A program made the position numbers and the translations under genes. The notes beneath the pieces were generated by a model. That model was not told the DNA's origin, did not search any database, and was given only the letters and a program-made list of their open reading frames with translations. From JAFAXD01 sp963760435 (GTDB lineage Bacteria > Pseudomonadota > Alphaproteobacteria > Rhizobiales > Xanthobacteraceae), in the NCBI GenBank assembly GCA_963760435.1, contig CAVXDE010000022.1, forward strand, positions 68,651-132,650: a DNA stretch of 64,000 bases. Reading direction: 5' to 3'. Within the stretch, counting starts at the first letter, position 1; each line of letters starts with the position of its first letter. Of this stretch, positions 43,748 to 53,449 are shown in pieces.

Positions 43748-44689
43748 CTATTGCGGATCAGCGAGTGGGTGCAGGTCGCGAACCATTGTCTTCAAGCGCT
43801 CCTCAAGCACATGAGTATAGATCTGGGTCGTGGAGATATCGGCATGGCCGAGCAGGGTTTGCACGACCCGCAGATCGGCCCCGTTTTGCAGCAAGTGACT
43901 GGCGAAGGCGTGCCGCAGTACGTGCGGGCTGACGCGGGCCGGCGCAAGACCGGCGGCAAGCGCCAAATCCTTGAGCTCGCGCGCCGCATGCTGGCGGGTG
44001 AGGTGGCCGCTTTCCCCGAAAGATGGAAATAGCCATTTGCTGGTGATGTCTTGCTCCGACATGGCGTCCTGATACGCCTGCATGGCGGTGCGCGCGGCCG
44101 TATTGAGGGGTACGAGTTGCTCGCGCCCTCCCTTGCCGCGGATCACCAGCATCCGCCCATCTCGGCGGGCGGCCGAAGCCGGCAGGGCGATCAATTCGGA
44201 TACGCGCAGCCCACTGGCATAAAGGACTTCGATGAGACACACGAGCCGCAGAGCCCGCAGGTGACGGATTGGCGAGGTGTCCGCGCGAGCAGCCGCATGC
44301 GCGCAGCTGAGCAGGCGATCGACGTCTTGCATCGACAGAACTTTGGGCAAGGCGCGGCCGCGGCGCGGGCCCTCAAGCACGGCGGCCGGGTCGGCGGTGG
44401 CGTGCCCCTCCGCATAGAGAAAGCGGTAGAGCTGGCGTAGCGCCGATAAGCGGCGCGCCACGGATGATGGTTTCAGCCCGCGCCTCGCAAGAGTTCCGAG
44501 ATAAGCGCGCAGGTCATCCGTCGTCGCGCCTGGAATTGATGTCTTCGCCGCGGTGAGGTGCGCGCCAAGGTCCTCGAGGTCATGCGCATAGGCAGATAGC
44601 GTGTTCGCGCCTGCCCCGCGCTCCGCTGCCAGCATGTCGAGAAACAGCGCGATCAGACGTTCGTCGGGCAGGCTTTTGCGCGCCGCCAT
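43748..44689 (-). CDS. xerD: Site-specific tyrosine recombinase XerD
   Basis: 313 residues. It resolves chromosome dimers at dif with XerC and FtsK. The N-terminal SAM-like domain (about 1-100) is followed by the catalytic domain: Arg in YASGLRVSELIALP, Lys in IRGKGGREQLVPL, HVLRHAFASHLLQNGADLRV with His and Arg, GHADISTTQIYTHV with His and the tyrosine nucleophile. No integrase-type island features surround it. It lies 14 bp upstream of accA. Confidence 0.95.
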   Translation of the reverse strand: MAARKSLPDERLIALFLDMLAAERGAGANTLSAYAHDLEDLGAHLTAAKTSIPGATTDDLRAYLGTLARRGLKPSSVARRLSALRQLYRFLYAEGHATADPAAVLEGPRRGRALPKVLSMQDVDRLLSCAHAAARADTSPIRHLRALRLVCLIEVLYASGLRVSELIALPASAARRDGRMLVIRGKGGREQLVPLNTAARTAMQAYQDAMSEQDITSKWLFPSFGESGHLTRQHAARELKDLALAAGLAPARVSPHVLRHAFASHLLQNGADLRVVQTLLGHADISTTQIYTHVLEERLKTMVRDLHPLADPQ

Positions 44690-44692
44690 CGG

Positions 44693-44842
44693 TCAATGCT
44701 GCTTATAGAAACGGTCGGGGGGAACCGTCACCGTGATCTCGCGGGTGGCGGGTTTGACGAATTTTGCCAGCACGAACATGACCCCATACCCAATGCCCGC
44801 CACGACGCCGACAACGAGCAGAAATCGGAACAGGCTTGGCAT
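44693..44842 (-). CDS. Conserved 49-residue membrane protein
   Basis: A short frame missed by size cut-offs. It reads PSLFRFLLVVGVVAGIGYGV and MFVLAKFVKPATREITVTV, then PPDRFYKQH. One transmembrane helix (about 5-27) and a short polar tail. Proteins of this form sit next to xerD in Bradyrhizobium relatives. The stop is 3 bp before the xerD start, so the two are probably co-translated. Function unknown. Confidence 0.7.
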   Translation of the reverse strand: MPSLFRFLLVVGVVAGIGYGVMFVLAKFVKPATREITVTVPPDRFYKQH

Positions 44843-45037
44843 GACCGACTCAGGCCTGCCCGGTTGCCGCGTGTGGTGCGGCCCAAGGAGAAAAGACCAA
44901 TTTGTTCAACGACTTGCCTCCAGCCCTCGGGCCCCCTGCGCGCCCTCCCGCAACAGTAGGGCCATGGCTTGATCGCCGTGGCAAGGGGGCCTGCAAAGCC
45001 GGTTGTACGCGGACAGCCTTTATGTGACGTTGATTAC

Positions 45038-45628
45038 ATGTCGGAGACTACTGTCAAAACCCTGCAATCACCGGAGATTGCCACCCTTCTGGCCAACCTG
45101 GGGACCCGATCCATCGTTCTGGTGGGAATGATGGGCGCCGGCAAGTCGTCGATCGGGCGACGGCTGGCAAGCGATCTCGATCTGCCGTTCGTGGATGCTG
45201 ATGCCGCGATCGAATCTGCGGCTGGCATGAGCATCCCGGAGATATTCGAGGCCCACGGCGAACCCTATTTCAGGTCCGGTGAAGCGCGCGTTATTGCGCG
45301 CCTGCTCGAAAGCGGGCCGCAGGTATTGGCGAGCGGTGGCGGCGCCTTTATCAATCCGCAAACCCGGGAGTTGATCCGCACGCGCGGCATATCGGTGTGG
45401 CTCAAAGCCGATCTCGACGTGCTGTTGCGGCGAATCAAGCGGCGTTCGGATCGGCCGCTGCTCAGGACGGATGACCCCGAGCGCACATTGCAACGGCTCA
45501 TTGAGGAGCGCTATCCGATTTATGCCGAGGCCGACGTGACCATTCACTCACGGGATGTTTCGCACGAGGCTATCGTCGCCGATATCATGGCCGGATTGGC
45601 CGAACGGCTGGCTGGAGCAACGCAATGA
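45038..45628 (+). CDS. aroK: Shikimate kinase
   Basis: 196 residues. Walker A VGMMGAGKSSIGRRLASDLD, substrate-binding DADAAIESAAGMSI and the FRSGEARVIARL, SGGGAFINPQTRE motifs identify it. It phosphorylates shikimate in chorismate synthesis. ATG 45038 fits the family length; the frame opens at 44969. Its stop overlaps the aroB start (ATGA), giving an aroKB operon. Confidence 0.96.
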   Translation: MSETTVKTLQSPEIATLLANLGTRSIVLVGMMGAGKSSIGRRLASDLDLPFVDADAAIESAAGMSIPEIFEAHGEPYFRSGEARVIARLLESGPQVLASGGGAFINPQTRELIRTRGISVWLKADLDVLLRRIKRRSDRPLLRTDDPERTLQRLIEERYPIYAEADVTIHSRDVSHEAIVADIMAGLAERLAGATQ

Positions 45629-46749
45629 CCGCGCCGGTGCGTCAGACTGACACCCTGGTCCAGGTCGCCCTTGGTGACCGGTCCTATGACATCGCCATCG
45701 GGCGCGGCCTCCTCGAATCACTGGGCAAACGGGTGAGCGCCCTCAAACCGGGGGCCAAGGCCGCGGTGATTTCCGACGAGAACGTCGCGCACCATTACCT
45801 CGCAGCGGCGCAATCCGCCCTGGCGCAAGCGGGGATCTCGACCACTGCGATCGTTGTGACGCCGGGCGAGTCATCAAAATGCTTCGCCACCCTCGAGCGC
45901 GTCTGCGATGCACTGCTGGCGGCACGGATCGAGCGTGGCGACGTGGTCGTCGCCCTCGGGGGCGGTGTCGTCGGCGATCTGGCCGGGTTCGCCGCCGCGG
46001 TGGTTCGGCGCGGCATCGACTACGTGCAAGTACCCACGAGCTTGCTGGCGCAGGTCGATTCCTCTGTCGGCGGCAAGACTGCGATCGATTCCCCGCACGG
46101 CAAGAACCTGATTGGTGCGTTCTATCAGCCGATCCTCGTTGTGGCCGATACGTCCGTGCTCGACACGCTCAGCGCGCGCGAGTTTCGCTCCGGCTATGCC
46201 GAGGTGGCCAAATATGGGCTGCTGGGAGACGCCGGGTTCTTCGCTTGGCTTGAAGCAAACTGGCGCGACGTGTTCTCAGGCGGTTCTGCCCGCGAACACG
46301 CGATCGCTACAAGCTGCCGGATGAAGGCCGAGATCGTCGCGCGTGACGAGCGCGAAAACGGCGAACGCGCGCTGCTCAATCTTGGACATACCTTCGGCCA
46401 TGCGCTCGAGGCGGGGGCGGGATTTTCCCAACGCCTGCTGCATGGCGAGTCGATTGCGATCGGCATGTGCCTCGCTTTTGCATTCTCAGCCCGATTAGGT
46501 TTGGTCTCTGCGGCCGACGCCGAGCGGGTGGTGCGACACCTGGTGAGCGTTGGCTTGCCGACCCGTCTCGCTGATGTTGCGGGCGGGGTGCCGGACACGG
46601 ATGCGCTGATGCAGCTCATCGCCCAGGACAAGAAGGTCAAACGCGGCAAGCTCACGTTCATTCTCGCCCGCAGCATCGGCGAGACATTCGTGGGCAATGA
46701 CGTCGATGCCGCCGAGGTTCGCGCGTTCCTGGCGGAGCAGCGCGGATAA
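45625..46749 (+). CDS. aroB: 3-dehydroquinate synthase
   Basis: 374 residues, full length. NAD- and metal-dependent cyclisation of DAHP. Seen: GGGVVGDLAGFAAAVVRRGI, VPTSLLAQVDSSVGGKTAID and metal-ligand motifs NLGHTFGHALEAG with LLHGESIAIGM. Second gene of aroKB. Confidence 0.97.
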   Translation: MTAPVRQTDTLVQVALGDRSYDIAIGRGLLESLGKRVSALKPGAKAAVISDENVAHHYLAAAQSALAQAGISTTAIVVTPGESSKCFATLERVCDALLAARIERGDVVVALGGGVVGDLAGFAAAVVRRGIDYVQVPTSLLAQVDSSVGGKTAIDSPHGKNLIGAFYQPILVVADTSVLDTLSAREFRSGYAEVAKYGLLGDAGFFAWLEANWRDVFSGGSAREHAIATSCRMKAEIVARDERENGERALLNLGHTFGHALEAGAGFSQRLLHGESIAIGMCLAFAFSARLGLVSAADAERVVRHLVSVGLPTRLADVAGGVPDTDALMQLIAQDKKVKRGKLTFILARSIGETFVGNDVDAAEVRAFLAEQRG

Positions 46750-46821
46750 ATTCGAGCGAGGGTCTTGCAAAAATTGTAGTCCCTCTCCGGTGCGCCGGAT
46801 GTTCAGGGTAAGCCGCAACCA

Positions 46822-48108
46822 ATGGCAACCGTTGATCTGATCACCATTATCGCCGTCCTGCTTTGTCTCGTGATCTCGTCCGTGTTTTCCGGAAGCGAGA
46901 CGGCCCTGACTGCGTCTTCGCGCGCGTCCATGCTTCGCCTGGAGAGCCAAGGCAATGCGGATGCCGCGACGGTCAATCAGCTTCTTGCCGATCGTGAGCA
47001 ACTGATCGGGGCCCTGCTCATTGGCAACAGCGTAACCAATATCGCCGGCTCGACGTTGGCAACGGGTCTTTTCCTGAGCTGGTTTGGCGATGTCGGTGTC
47101 GCCTATGCGACGGTCGTGATGACGGTGCTGATCGTGATCTTTTGCGAAATCTTGCCCAAGACCGTCGCGATCAACGTGCCCGACCGGATTTCTCTTCTGG
47201 TCGCGCGACCGATGCTGAGCGTGGTCAACCTGCTCGGTCCGATCCTGTATGGGATCGGACACCTCGTTCGTTGGCTGCTCGCGCGCTTCGGATTCGTGCT
47301 CGGGGAGACGGCGCCGCTTTTGCCGGCGCATGAGGAATTGCGCGGGGCGCTTGATCTCCTGCATCGCGAAGGCGGCGTAGAAAAGCACGACCGCGACATG
47401 TTCGGCGGCCTGCTCGACCTGCGTGACCTCACGGTCGGCGACGTGATGATCCACCGGACCGAGATGATCACCTTCAATGTCGAGGACCCTCCCAAGGAGA
47501 TCATTGAAACCGTGATCGAGAAAGTGTCACGGGTGCCGCTCTGGCGCGACAGTCCGGAAAACATCATCGGCGTCGTGCACGCACGTGACATCCTGCGCGC
47601 GCTCGAGGCAGCCCATGGCGACGCCGCGAAAATCGATCTTGAGGCGATCGCCAAGCCGCCGTGGTTCGTTCCCGATCTGCGGCCGCTCTCGGAACAGCTT
47701 GCCGCGTTCCGGCGGCGCAAGAGCCCGTTTGCCCTCGTCGTGGACGAGTATGGCGAAGTCATGGGCCTGGTGACGCTCGAAGACATTCTGGAAGAGATCG
47801 TTGGCGATATCGCCGATGAGCACGAAGTCGTCCTGCCCGGCGTACGACCGCAGCCCGACGGGTCGGTCAATGTGGATGGTGCGGTACCTATCCGGGATCT
47901 CAACCGCGCCTTGGATTGGCACCTGCCCGACGCCGCCGCGACCACGATTGCGGGACTCGTGATCCATGAAGCACGCTCCATTCCCGAACCCGGTCAGAAT
48001 TTCACGTTCCACGGGTATCGGTTCAATGTGCTCCGCAAAAACCGCAATCGCATAACAGCCCTGCGGATCACCCCCCTCGACCGCAAGTTGTCTAGTCGGC
48101 CAGCATAA
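46822..48108 (+). CDS. CNNM/CorC-type transporter (DUF21-CBS-CorC)
   Basis: 428 residues. An N-terminal DUF21 domain with about four membrane segments (residues 5-190; VFSGSETALTASSRASMLRL is the family signature), two CBS domains (about 200-330; VMIHRTEMITFNV and FALVVDEYGEVMGLVTLED), and a C-terminal CorC/HlyC FAD-like domain. Such proteins are thought to move Mg2+ or Co2+. It starts 72 bp after aroB. Confidence 0.92.
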   Translation: MATVDLITIIAVLLCLVISSVFSGSETALTASSRASMLRLESQGNADAATVNQLLADREQLIGALLIGNSVTNIAGSTLATGLFLSWFGDVGVAYATVVMTVLIVIFCEILPKTVAINVPDRISLLVARPMLSVVNLLGPILYGIGHLVRWLLARFGFVLGETAPLLPAHEELRGALDLLHREGGVEKHDRDMFGGLLDLRDLTVGDVMIHRTEMITFNVEDPPKEIIETVIEKVSRVPLWRDSPENIIGVVHARDILRALEAAHGDAAKIDLEAIAKPPWFVPDLRPLSEQLAAFRRRKSPFALVVDEYGEVMGLVTLEDILEEIVGDIADEHEVVLPGVRPQPDGSVNVDGAVPIRDLNRALDWHLPDAAATTIAGLVIHEARSIPEPGQNFTFHGYRFNVLRKNRNRITALRITPLDRKLSSRPA

Positions 48109-48121
48109 AGCGTAGACCTGC

Positions 48122-48155
48122 TTTCACGATTGCGTGAAATCGCGACTAAAGTCGC
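48122..48155 (+). promoter_or_regulatory. Two adjacent perfect hairpins
   Basis: TTTCACG / CGTGAAA with a 4-nt loop (48122-48139) and GCGACT / AGTCGC with a 2-nt loop (48142-48155), 13 bp after the CorC-type gene and 125 bp before the lysR gene. No T-run follows. They may be a compound terminator or operator sites. Confidence 0.45.
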
Positions 48156-48280
48156 AACTCCGCGGGGGCCTGCAGGGGAGGTATAACGAAATATGATGAA
48201 CTATAAATAGCATTGCAGGCCTAGAATAGGTATCAGGCGATGTCAGCAAGGAACGTACAAGGAACGGATTGGAGCTGTCC

Positions 48281-49195
48281 ATGCAACGCAGGCCTCCTAC
48301 CGGCAACATTCCGATTGAGCTTCTCCGTGCGGTTGTAGCAACCGTCGATCTAGGCAGCTTCTCAAAGGCGGCTCAGGCGTTGCGGCTCACGCAGCCCGCG
48401 ATCAGCGCGCAAATGCGGCGGCTCAAGCAGCTCGTCGGTACCGAGGTATTCAGCAAGGCCGGATCGACCCTGGTCCTCACCGACCGCGGGGCGTTGATCG
48501 TGAAGTATGCCCGGCGGATCCTGGCCATGAACGACCAGATCCTGTCCCTGGGCGGGGGGCGTGTTCAGTGCATTCGGCTCGGGTTGCCGCTCGTGTTTTC
48601 GCCGGCAATCCTGTCCGACGTGTTGCGAATTGAGGGGGATGCCGAGGACGGGACGGAAATTCAGATCTTTTGCGATTGCTCGGACGAGCTCAAACGCCGA
48701 TTGGCGGCCGGGTATCTCGACATCGCCTTCATCATCAGTCCATTAGATCCCCCGGCCCAAGTCGTGACCCAATGGACCGAACCCTGGGTGTGGGTCTGCG
48801 CGCCCGGCGTCTCGTTTTCGCCCGGCGAAACGATTCCGTTGATCGTGACGCCCACCGATCGGCACACGATCGAGGCGATTGAAAAAGCCGGGCGGCCTTA
48901 CGTCATTCGCTTTGTTGCCCCTTCGGTCGACGCACGCATCGAGGCCATGCTGGCAGGCGTAGGGGTCATGACAATCGCCGAACGGCTCGTCACCAACCAA
49001 ATGAAGATCGTGGGGCGTCACGAGCTTCCGCCGTTCCCGAAAACCGCGTCGGGCATCTATGTGCGAGAAGGACTCGAACCCGCTCGGTTCGCGCGGATCA
49101 TCGATGCGTTCGTGCAAGCCTGTAGACCGCGCGAGGCGGCTGAGCCTTCATCGGAGGATCGCCCGCGCGTCACACCGGTTCCCGAGCAAGTCTGA
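48281..49195 (+). CDS. LysR family transcriptional regulator
   Basis: 304 residues. An N-terminal winged helix-turn-helix (about 10-70) with LLRAVVATVDLGSFSKAAQA, LRLTQPAISAQMRRLKQLVG and VFSKAGSTLVLTDRGALIVK, then the substrate-binding domain (about 95-290). The target and ligand are unknown, and no divergently transcribed partner gene is present. ATG 48281 has GGAG 7 nt upstream. The gene downstream (bolA) is convergent. Confidence 0.88.
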   Translation: MQRRPPTGNIPIELLRAVVATVDLGSFSKAAQALRLTQPAISAQMRRLKQLVGTEVFSKAGSTLVLTDRGALIVKYARRILAMNDQILSLGGGRVQCIRLGLPLVFSPAILSDVLRIEGDAEDGTEIQIFCDCSDELKRRLAAGYLDIAFIISPLDPPAQVVTQWTEPWVWVCAPGVSFSPGETIPLIVTPTDRHTIEAIEKAGRPYVIRFVAPSVDARIEAMLAGVGVMTIAERLVTNQMKIVGRHELPPFPKTASGIYVREGLEPARFARIIDAFVQACRPREAAEPSSEDRPRVTPVPEQV

Positions 49196-49198
49196 ACT

Positions 49199-49477
49199 CT
49201 ATCGCGCCTGCTCGCCAGGCGCGGACGCATGGATTGCGAGCGCGTGGATGCCGCCGCGCAATTCGGTCGCGAGCACGTCGTTGATCAAGCGGTGCCGCTC
49301 AAGCCGGGACTTCCCTTCGAACGCTTGCGCCACAATATAAATGCGGAAGTGAGATTCGCCCCCCGGCCTGTGGCCAGCGTGTCCCTCGTGCTGAGCGCTC
49401 TCATCAAGCACGCGCAAGTCATCGGGCGCGAAGGCCTTGCTGAGCTTTTCGACAATCGTATCGGCGGTTCTCATCAT
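49199..49477 (-). CDS. bolA: BolA family protein
   Basis: 92 residues from ATG 49477. The segment APDDLRVLDESAQHEGHAGH with HFRIYIVAQAFEGKSRLERH has the BolA fold and the conserved His used with monothiol glutaredoxins in Fe-S handling. It ends with ALAIHASAPGEQAR. ATG 49474 is equally possible; the frame extends to 49543 without a ribosome site. It is divergent from the J-domain gene, a common arrangement in Rhizobiales. Confidence 0.9.
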   Translation of the reverse strand: MMRTADTIVEKLSKAFAPDDLRVLDESAQHEGHAGHRPGGESHFRIYIVAQAFEGKSRLERHRLINDVLATELRGGIHALAIHASAPGEQAR

Positions 49478-49663
49478 GATCTTTAGATAGGACAGGGCGC
49501 GTTCCGGAGAAAGCCTGCCGTGCATATGATGCAGGTTGGACACGGGTTTGCAAAAACGACGTGCGCAAAACGAAGATCGTTCGCCGGTGCAGAAACTGCC
49601 TCAAAGAATTCCGCTTTTGTCAATATTGCGAGGACGCCGTCCAAGTTCGCATAATGTATAGCC

Positions 49664-50272
49664 ATGAAATTCGACTCGCCCATTTATGACCGTATTCGCG
49701 TCAAACCGGACATGGACCGGCGCGTACGCGCGCAATGCCCGGGTTGCGAGTGGACGGGCTGTGCCAATGCGGCCACGCATCGCGCTCCCAAGGGCCGTGG
49801 CAAGGAACACGAGTACTGGCGCTTCTGCCTCGATCATGTGCGCGAGTACAATCATTCCTATAATTTTTTTGCGGGCATGAGCGACGATGCGGTTGCTCGC
49901 TATCAGAAAGATGCAATCACCGGCCATCGGCCAACGTGGAAAATGGGGACTGGCGGCCGCTCTGCGCGGGAACGGATGTCGGGTTTCGACGCAACCGATC
50001 CATTCGACGTTGGGCAGGAGTTCGGGGCCACGGGCCGCAAGCGCGCCGAGCAGCAGCGGGTCGAAACCCGCACCGTGCATAACGCGGCTCGCAAAGCCCT
50101 GCATGCACTGAGTTTGGAGGAAGATGCGAGCCGGGCGGAGATCAAGGCCCGCTTCAAGACGCTGGTGAAACGTCACCATCCCGACGCAAACGGCGGCAGC
50201 ACCGCCTCCGAGGACAAGCTGCGGGAGATCATTGAAGCCTACAATTATCTGAAGTCTACGGGATTTTGCTGA
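49664..50272 (+). CDS. J-domain protein (DnaJ-like co-chaperone)
   Basis: 202 residues. The J domain is at the C-terminus (about 143-200), with KALHALSLEEDASRAEIKAR, FKTLVKRHHPDANGG and the HPD motif that stimulates DnaK. The N-terminal part has a cysteine pair and histidine, CPGCEWTGCANAATHRAPKG and WRFCLDHVREYN, possibly a metal site. There is no G/F or zinc-finger domain of DnaJ itself. It precedes cobS. Confidence 0.92.
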   Translation: MKFDSPIYDRIRVKPDMDRRVRAQCPGCEWTGCANAATHRAPKGRGKEHEYWRFCLDHVREYNHSYNFFAGMSDDAVARYQKDAITGHRPTWKMGTGGRSARERMSGFDATDPFDVGQEFGATGRKRAEQQRVETRTVHNAARKALHALSLEEDASRAEIKARFKTLVKRHHPDANGGSTASEDKLREIIEAYNYLKSTGFC

Positions 50273-50539
50273 TTTGTAAGGCAAACGCGCCGGTCTTGAC
50301 CTTGATCCCCGGCGGCTTCGACGCCATCTGGGAAGTCGTGCGCCGGAGCGGCGTGCAATCGCCGCAAGGCTGGGTTGCCTGCGTTAGCAGGCAGCGGCAA
50401 GTGCCTGAAATCGAGGCCGATTTTGCTATCCTCAGGCCTGCTTTCGCGGGCGCATATAGTTCTGCTAAGTTGACTTGTTCCGACCCGCTCCGCCAACACG
50501 ATTCGCGCCTCGGACGGACTCCGAGGTTGTGGAGGATCC

Positions 50540-51526
50540 ATGACGACCGCAACTGAAGCCGTGGCCGGGCTGCCCGACATGAAGGTGTCGATTCGACAGG
50601 TCTTTGGAATCGACAGCGACATGGAGGTGCCGGCCTATTCGGAGGCCGATGAGCACGTGCCGGACCTCGATCCCGATTACCGGTTCGACCGCGCCACGAC
50701 CCTCGCCATCTTGGCTGGCTTCGCTCGCAATCGCCGGGTCATCGTCACCGGATATCATGGGACCGGCAAGTCCACGCATATCGAGCAGGTCGCAGCCAGG
50801 CTCAATTGGCCATGCGTGCGCGTCAACCTCGACAGTCATATCAGCCGTATCGACCTGATCGGCAAGGACGCGATTGTCATCAGGGACAATCAGCAGGTGA
50901 CCGAGTTCCGCGAGGGAATCCTGCCCTGGGCGCTCCAGCACAACATCGCCATCTGCTTCGACGAATACGACGCCGGACGGCCGGACGTGATGTTCGTGAT
51001 CCAGCGGGTGTTGGAGGCATCGGGCAAACTCACACTGCTCGACCAGAACAAAGTCATCCGGCCGCATCCGGCGTTCCGGCTGTTCGCGACCGCCAATACG
51101 GTCGGGCTCGGTGACACCACGGGGCTCTATCACGGCACGCAGCAGATCAACCAAGGCCAGATGGACCGCTGGTCCATCGTGACGACGCTCAACTATCTGC
51201 CGCATGACAAGGAGGTTGAGATCGTGCTCGCCAAGGCGAAGCACTATCGTTCCGACCAGGGCCGCGACATCGTCAACAAGATGGTGCGAGTTGCCGATCT
51301 CACGCGCAATGCCTTCATGAATGGAGATCTATCGACAGTGATGAGTCCGCGCACTGTCATCACCTGGGCGGAAAATGCCGACATCTTCAAGGATGTCGGC
51401 TTTGCTTTCCGCGTCACGTTCGTGAACAAATGCGACGAGCTCGAGCGCCCGATCGTCGCTGAGTTCTATCAGCGCTGTTTCGGTCAGGAACTTCCGGAGA
51501 GTTCGGTCAACGTTGCGCTGAGCTGA
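50540..51526 (+). CDS. cobS: Aerobic cobaltochelatase subunit CobS
   Basis: 328 residues. AAA+ subunit of the CobNST complex that inserts cobalt into hydrogenobyrinic acid diamide. Walker A VTGYHGTGKSTHIEQVAARL, Walker B AICFDEYDAGRPDVMFV and sensor region PAFRLFATANTVGLGDTTG. GGAGGATCC precedes the ATG. cobN is not in the window. No cobalamin riboswitch was seen upstream. Confidence 0.96.
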   Translation: MTTATEAVAGLPDMKVSIRQVFGIDSDMEVPAYSEADEHVPDLDPDYRFDRATTLAILAGFARNRRVIVTGYHGTGKSTHIEQVAARLNWPCVRVNLDSHISRIDLIGKDAIVIRDNQQVTEFREGILPWALQHNIAICFDEYDAGRPDVMFVIQRVLEASGKLTLLDQNKVIRPHPAFRLFATANTVGLGDTTGLYHGTQQINQGQMDRWSIVTTLNYLPHDKEVEIVLAKAKHYRSDQGRDIVNKMVRVADLTRNAFMNGDLSTVMSPRTVITWAENADIFKDVGFAFRVTFVNKCDELERPIVAEFYQRCFGQELPESSVNVALS

Positions 51527-51556
51527 GGGGCGTCACGCGCGGCGTGAGATTGTTCC

Positions 51557-53449
51557 ATGTCTTCCAACATCAAGCCGAAAACGCCAGCCAAGGAAGCACC
51601 GACTGAACCGTTCAAACGCGCGGTGACGAGCTGCTTGCGGGCCATCGCGCGACATCCGGATGTGGAAGTCGCCTTTGCGGCGGAACGACCCGGCCTTGCC
51701 GGCGGCAAGGCACGGCTGCCCGAGCCGCCGCGTCGCCTGTCGCGTGAAGATGCAGCGATTGTGCGTGGCCACGCCGATTCGATCGCGCTGCGTCTTGCCT
51801 GCCACGATGCAGCTGTCCATCGCAAGCTGATGCCGGGAGGACAACAGGCGCGCGCGGTCTTTGAGGCCGTCGAGCAAGCCCGCGTAGAGGCGATTGGTGC
51901 ACGGCGCATGCATGGTGTCGCGCAGAATCTCACCGCGATGCTCAACGACAAATTTCATCGCGGCAAATTCGATGAGGTCACCGACCGGGCCGACGCTCCA
52001 CTCGAGGAGGCCGTCGCCCTGATGGTGCGCGAACGGCTGACCGGCCAGGCTCCGCCCCCCGCCGCCAAGCGGCTCGTCGATCTCTGGCGTCCATTTGTTG
52101 AAGAGCGTGCCGGCCGTGCGCTCGATCGGCTGGAGCGGCTGGTCGAGCAGCAGCGCCGCTTCGGCGATGTGGTGCACGATCTCCTCGACTCGCTCGACAT
52201 GGGCGATGAACGCGCGCGCGATGATGAGGAAAGCGAAGACGACGAAGGCGAAAACGGCAGCGAAGATCAGCAAGGTCAGGACGGCGAAGCGGCGGAGTCG
52301 GATGACGCCGAGCGCATGAGCGCGGAGGACGCGAGAGCGTCCGCGGAGGATCGGCCCGACACCGCCGAAGAGGCGATGGATGCCCCGGCCACTGACATGC
52401 CCGACGATGCCGAAATGGGCGACGACGAGAACTCGGCTGAGCCCTGGCGGCCGCGCCAGCACGGCATGAACGAGCCGCGTGGACCGGACTACAAGCCGTT
52501 CACGCCGCGCTTCGACGAGAGCGTTGGGGCCGAGGACCTCTGTGATCCGGAGGAGCTCGACCGCCTGCGCGGATATCTGGATAAGCAGCTGGCACATCTG
52601 CAGGGCGTCGTGTCGCGTCTCGCCAATCGACTGCAGCGACGGCTGATGGCGCAGCAGAACCGATCCTGGGAGTTCGACCTTGAGGAGGGTGTGCTCGATC
52701 CGGCACGGCTATCGCGCGTGGTCGTTGACCCGCTGCACCCGCTGTCATTCAAATGGGAGAAGGACACCACCTTCCGCGACACGGTCGTTACGCTGCTGCT
52801 GGACAACTCCGGTTCCATGCGTGGACGCCCCATCACGGTGGCGGCCACGTGCGCCGATATTCTGGCGCGCACGCTGGAACGCTGCGGGGTCAAGGTCGAA
52901 ATTCTGGGGTTCACCACGCGCGCCTGGAAGGGCGGTCAATCACGCGAGTCCTGGCTCGCCGCCGGGAAGCCACCCAATCCCGGGCGGCTGAATGATTTGC
53001 GGCATATCATCTACAAATCCGCCGATGCTCCCTGGCGGCGCGCGCGCAAGAATCTCGGTTTGATGATGCGCGAGGGCTTGCTCAAGGAGAACATCGACGG
53101 CGAGGCACTCGATTGGGCGCACAAGCGTCTGCTCGCGCGCTCGGAGCAGCGCAAGATCCTGATGATGATCTCCGATGGCGCTCCAGTTGATGACTCCACC
53201 TTATCGGTCAACCCCGGCAACTATCTGGAACGGCATCTGCGCTGGGTGATCGAGGAGATCGAGCAGCGCTCTCCGGTCGAGTTGATTGCGATCGGTATCG
53301 GCCACGACGTCACGCGCTACTATCGGCGCGCGGTGACTATCGTGGACGCGGAGGAACTCGGCGGCGTCATGACCGAGAAGCTCGCCGAATTGTTTGATGA
53401 GCAGGCAGCTCCCCCGCGCCGGCGGCCCGTGCGAAGGCTGCACGCTTGA
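51557..53449 (+). CDS. cobT: Aerobic cobaltochelatase subunit CobT
   Basis: 630 residues. The N-terminal domain is followed by a very acidic linker (about 220-310, Glu/Asp-rich) and a C-terminal von Willebrand A domain with the MIDAS motif LLLDNSGSMRGRPI and a KILMMISDGAPVDD site. It forms a chaperone ring with CobS. Starts 31 bp after cobS; its stop overlaps the next gene. Confidence 0.96.
   Translation: MSSNIKPKTPAKEAPTEPFKRAVTSCLRAIARHPDVEVAFAAERPGLAGGKARLPEPPRRLSREDAAIVRGHADSIALRLACHDAAVHRKLMPGGQQARAVFEAVEQARVEAIGARRMHGVAQNLTAMLNDKFHRGKFDEVTDRADAPLEEAVALMVRERLTGQAPPPAAKRLVDLWRPFVEERAGRALDRLERLVEQQRRFGDVVHDLLDSLDMGDERARDDEESEDDEGENGSEDQQGQDGEAAESDDAERMSAEDARASAEDRPDTAEEAMDAPATDMPDDAEMGDDENSAEPWRPRQHGMNEPRGPDYKPFTPRFDESVGAEDLCDPEELDRLRGYLDKQLAHLQGVVSRLANRLQRRLMAQQNRSWEFDLEEGVLDPARLSRVVVDPLHPLSFKWEKDTTFRDTVVTLLLDNSGSMRGRPITVAATCADILARTLERCGVKVEILGFTTRAWKGGQSRESWLAAGKPPNPGRLNDLRHIIYKSADAPWRRARKNLGLMMREGLLKENIDGEALDWAHKRLLARSEQRKILMMISDGAPVDDSTLSVNPGNYLERHLRWVIEEIEQRSPVELIAIGIGHDVTRYYRRAVTIVDAEELGGVMTEKLAELFDEQAAPPRRRPVRRLHA

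Noticed and set aside
43748..44689. Integrase of a mobile element
   Set aside because: It matches housekeeping XerD in length and motifs, and no tRNA or attachment site is nearby.
50273..50539. Cobalamin riboswitch before cobS
   Set aside because: No B12-box-like sequence was found; only a short TGCCTGC/GCAGGCA hairpin is present.
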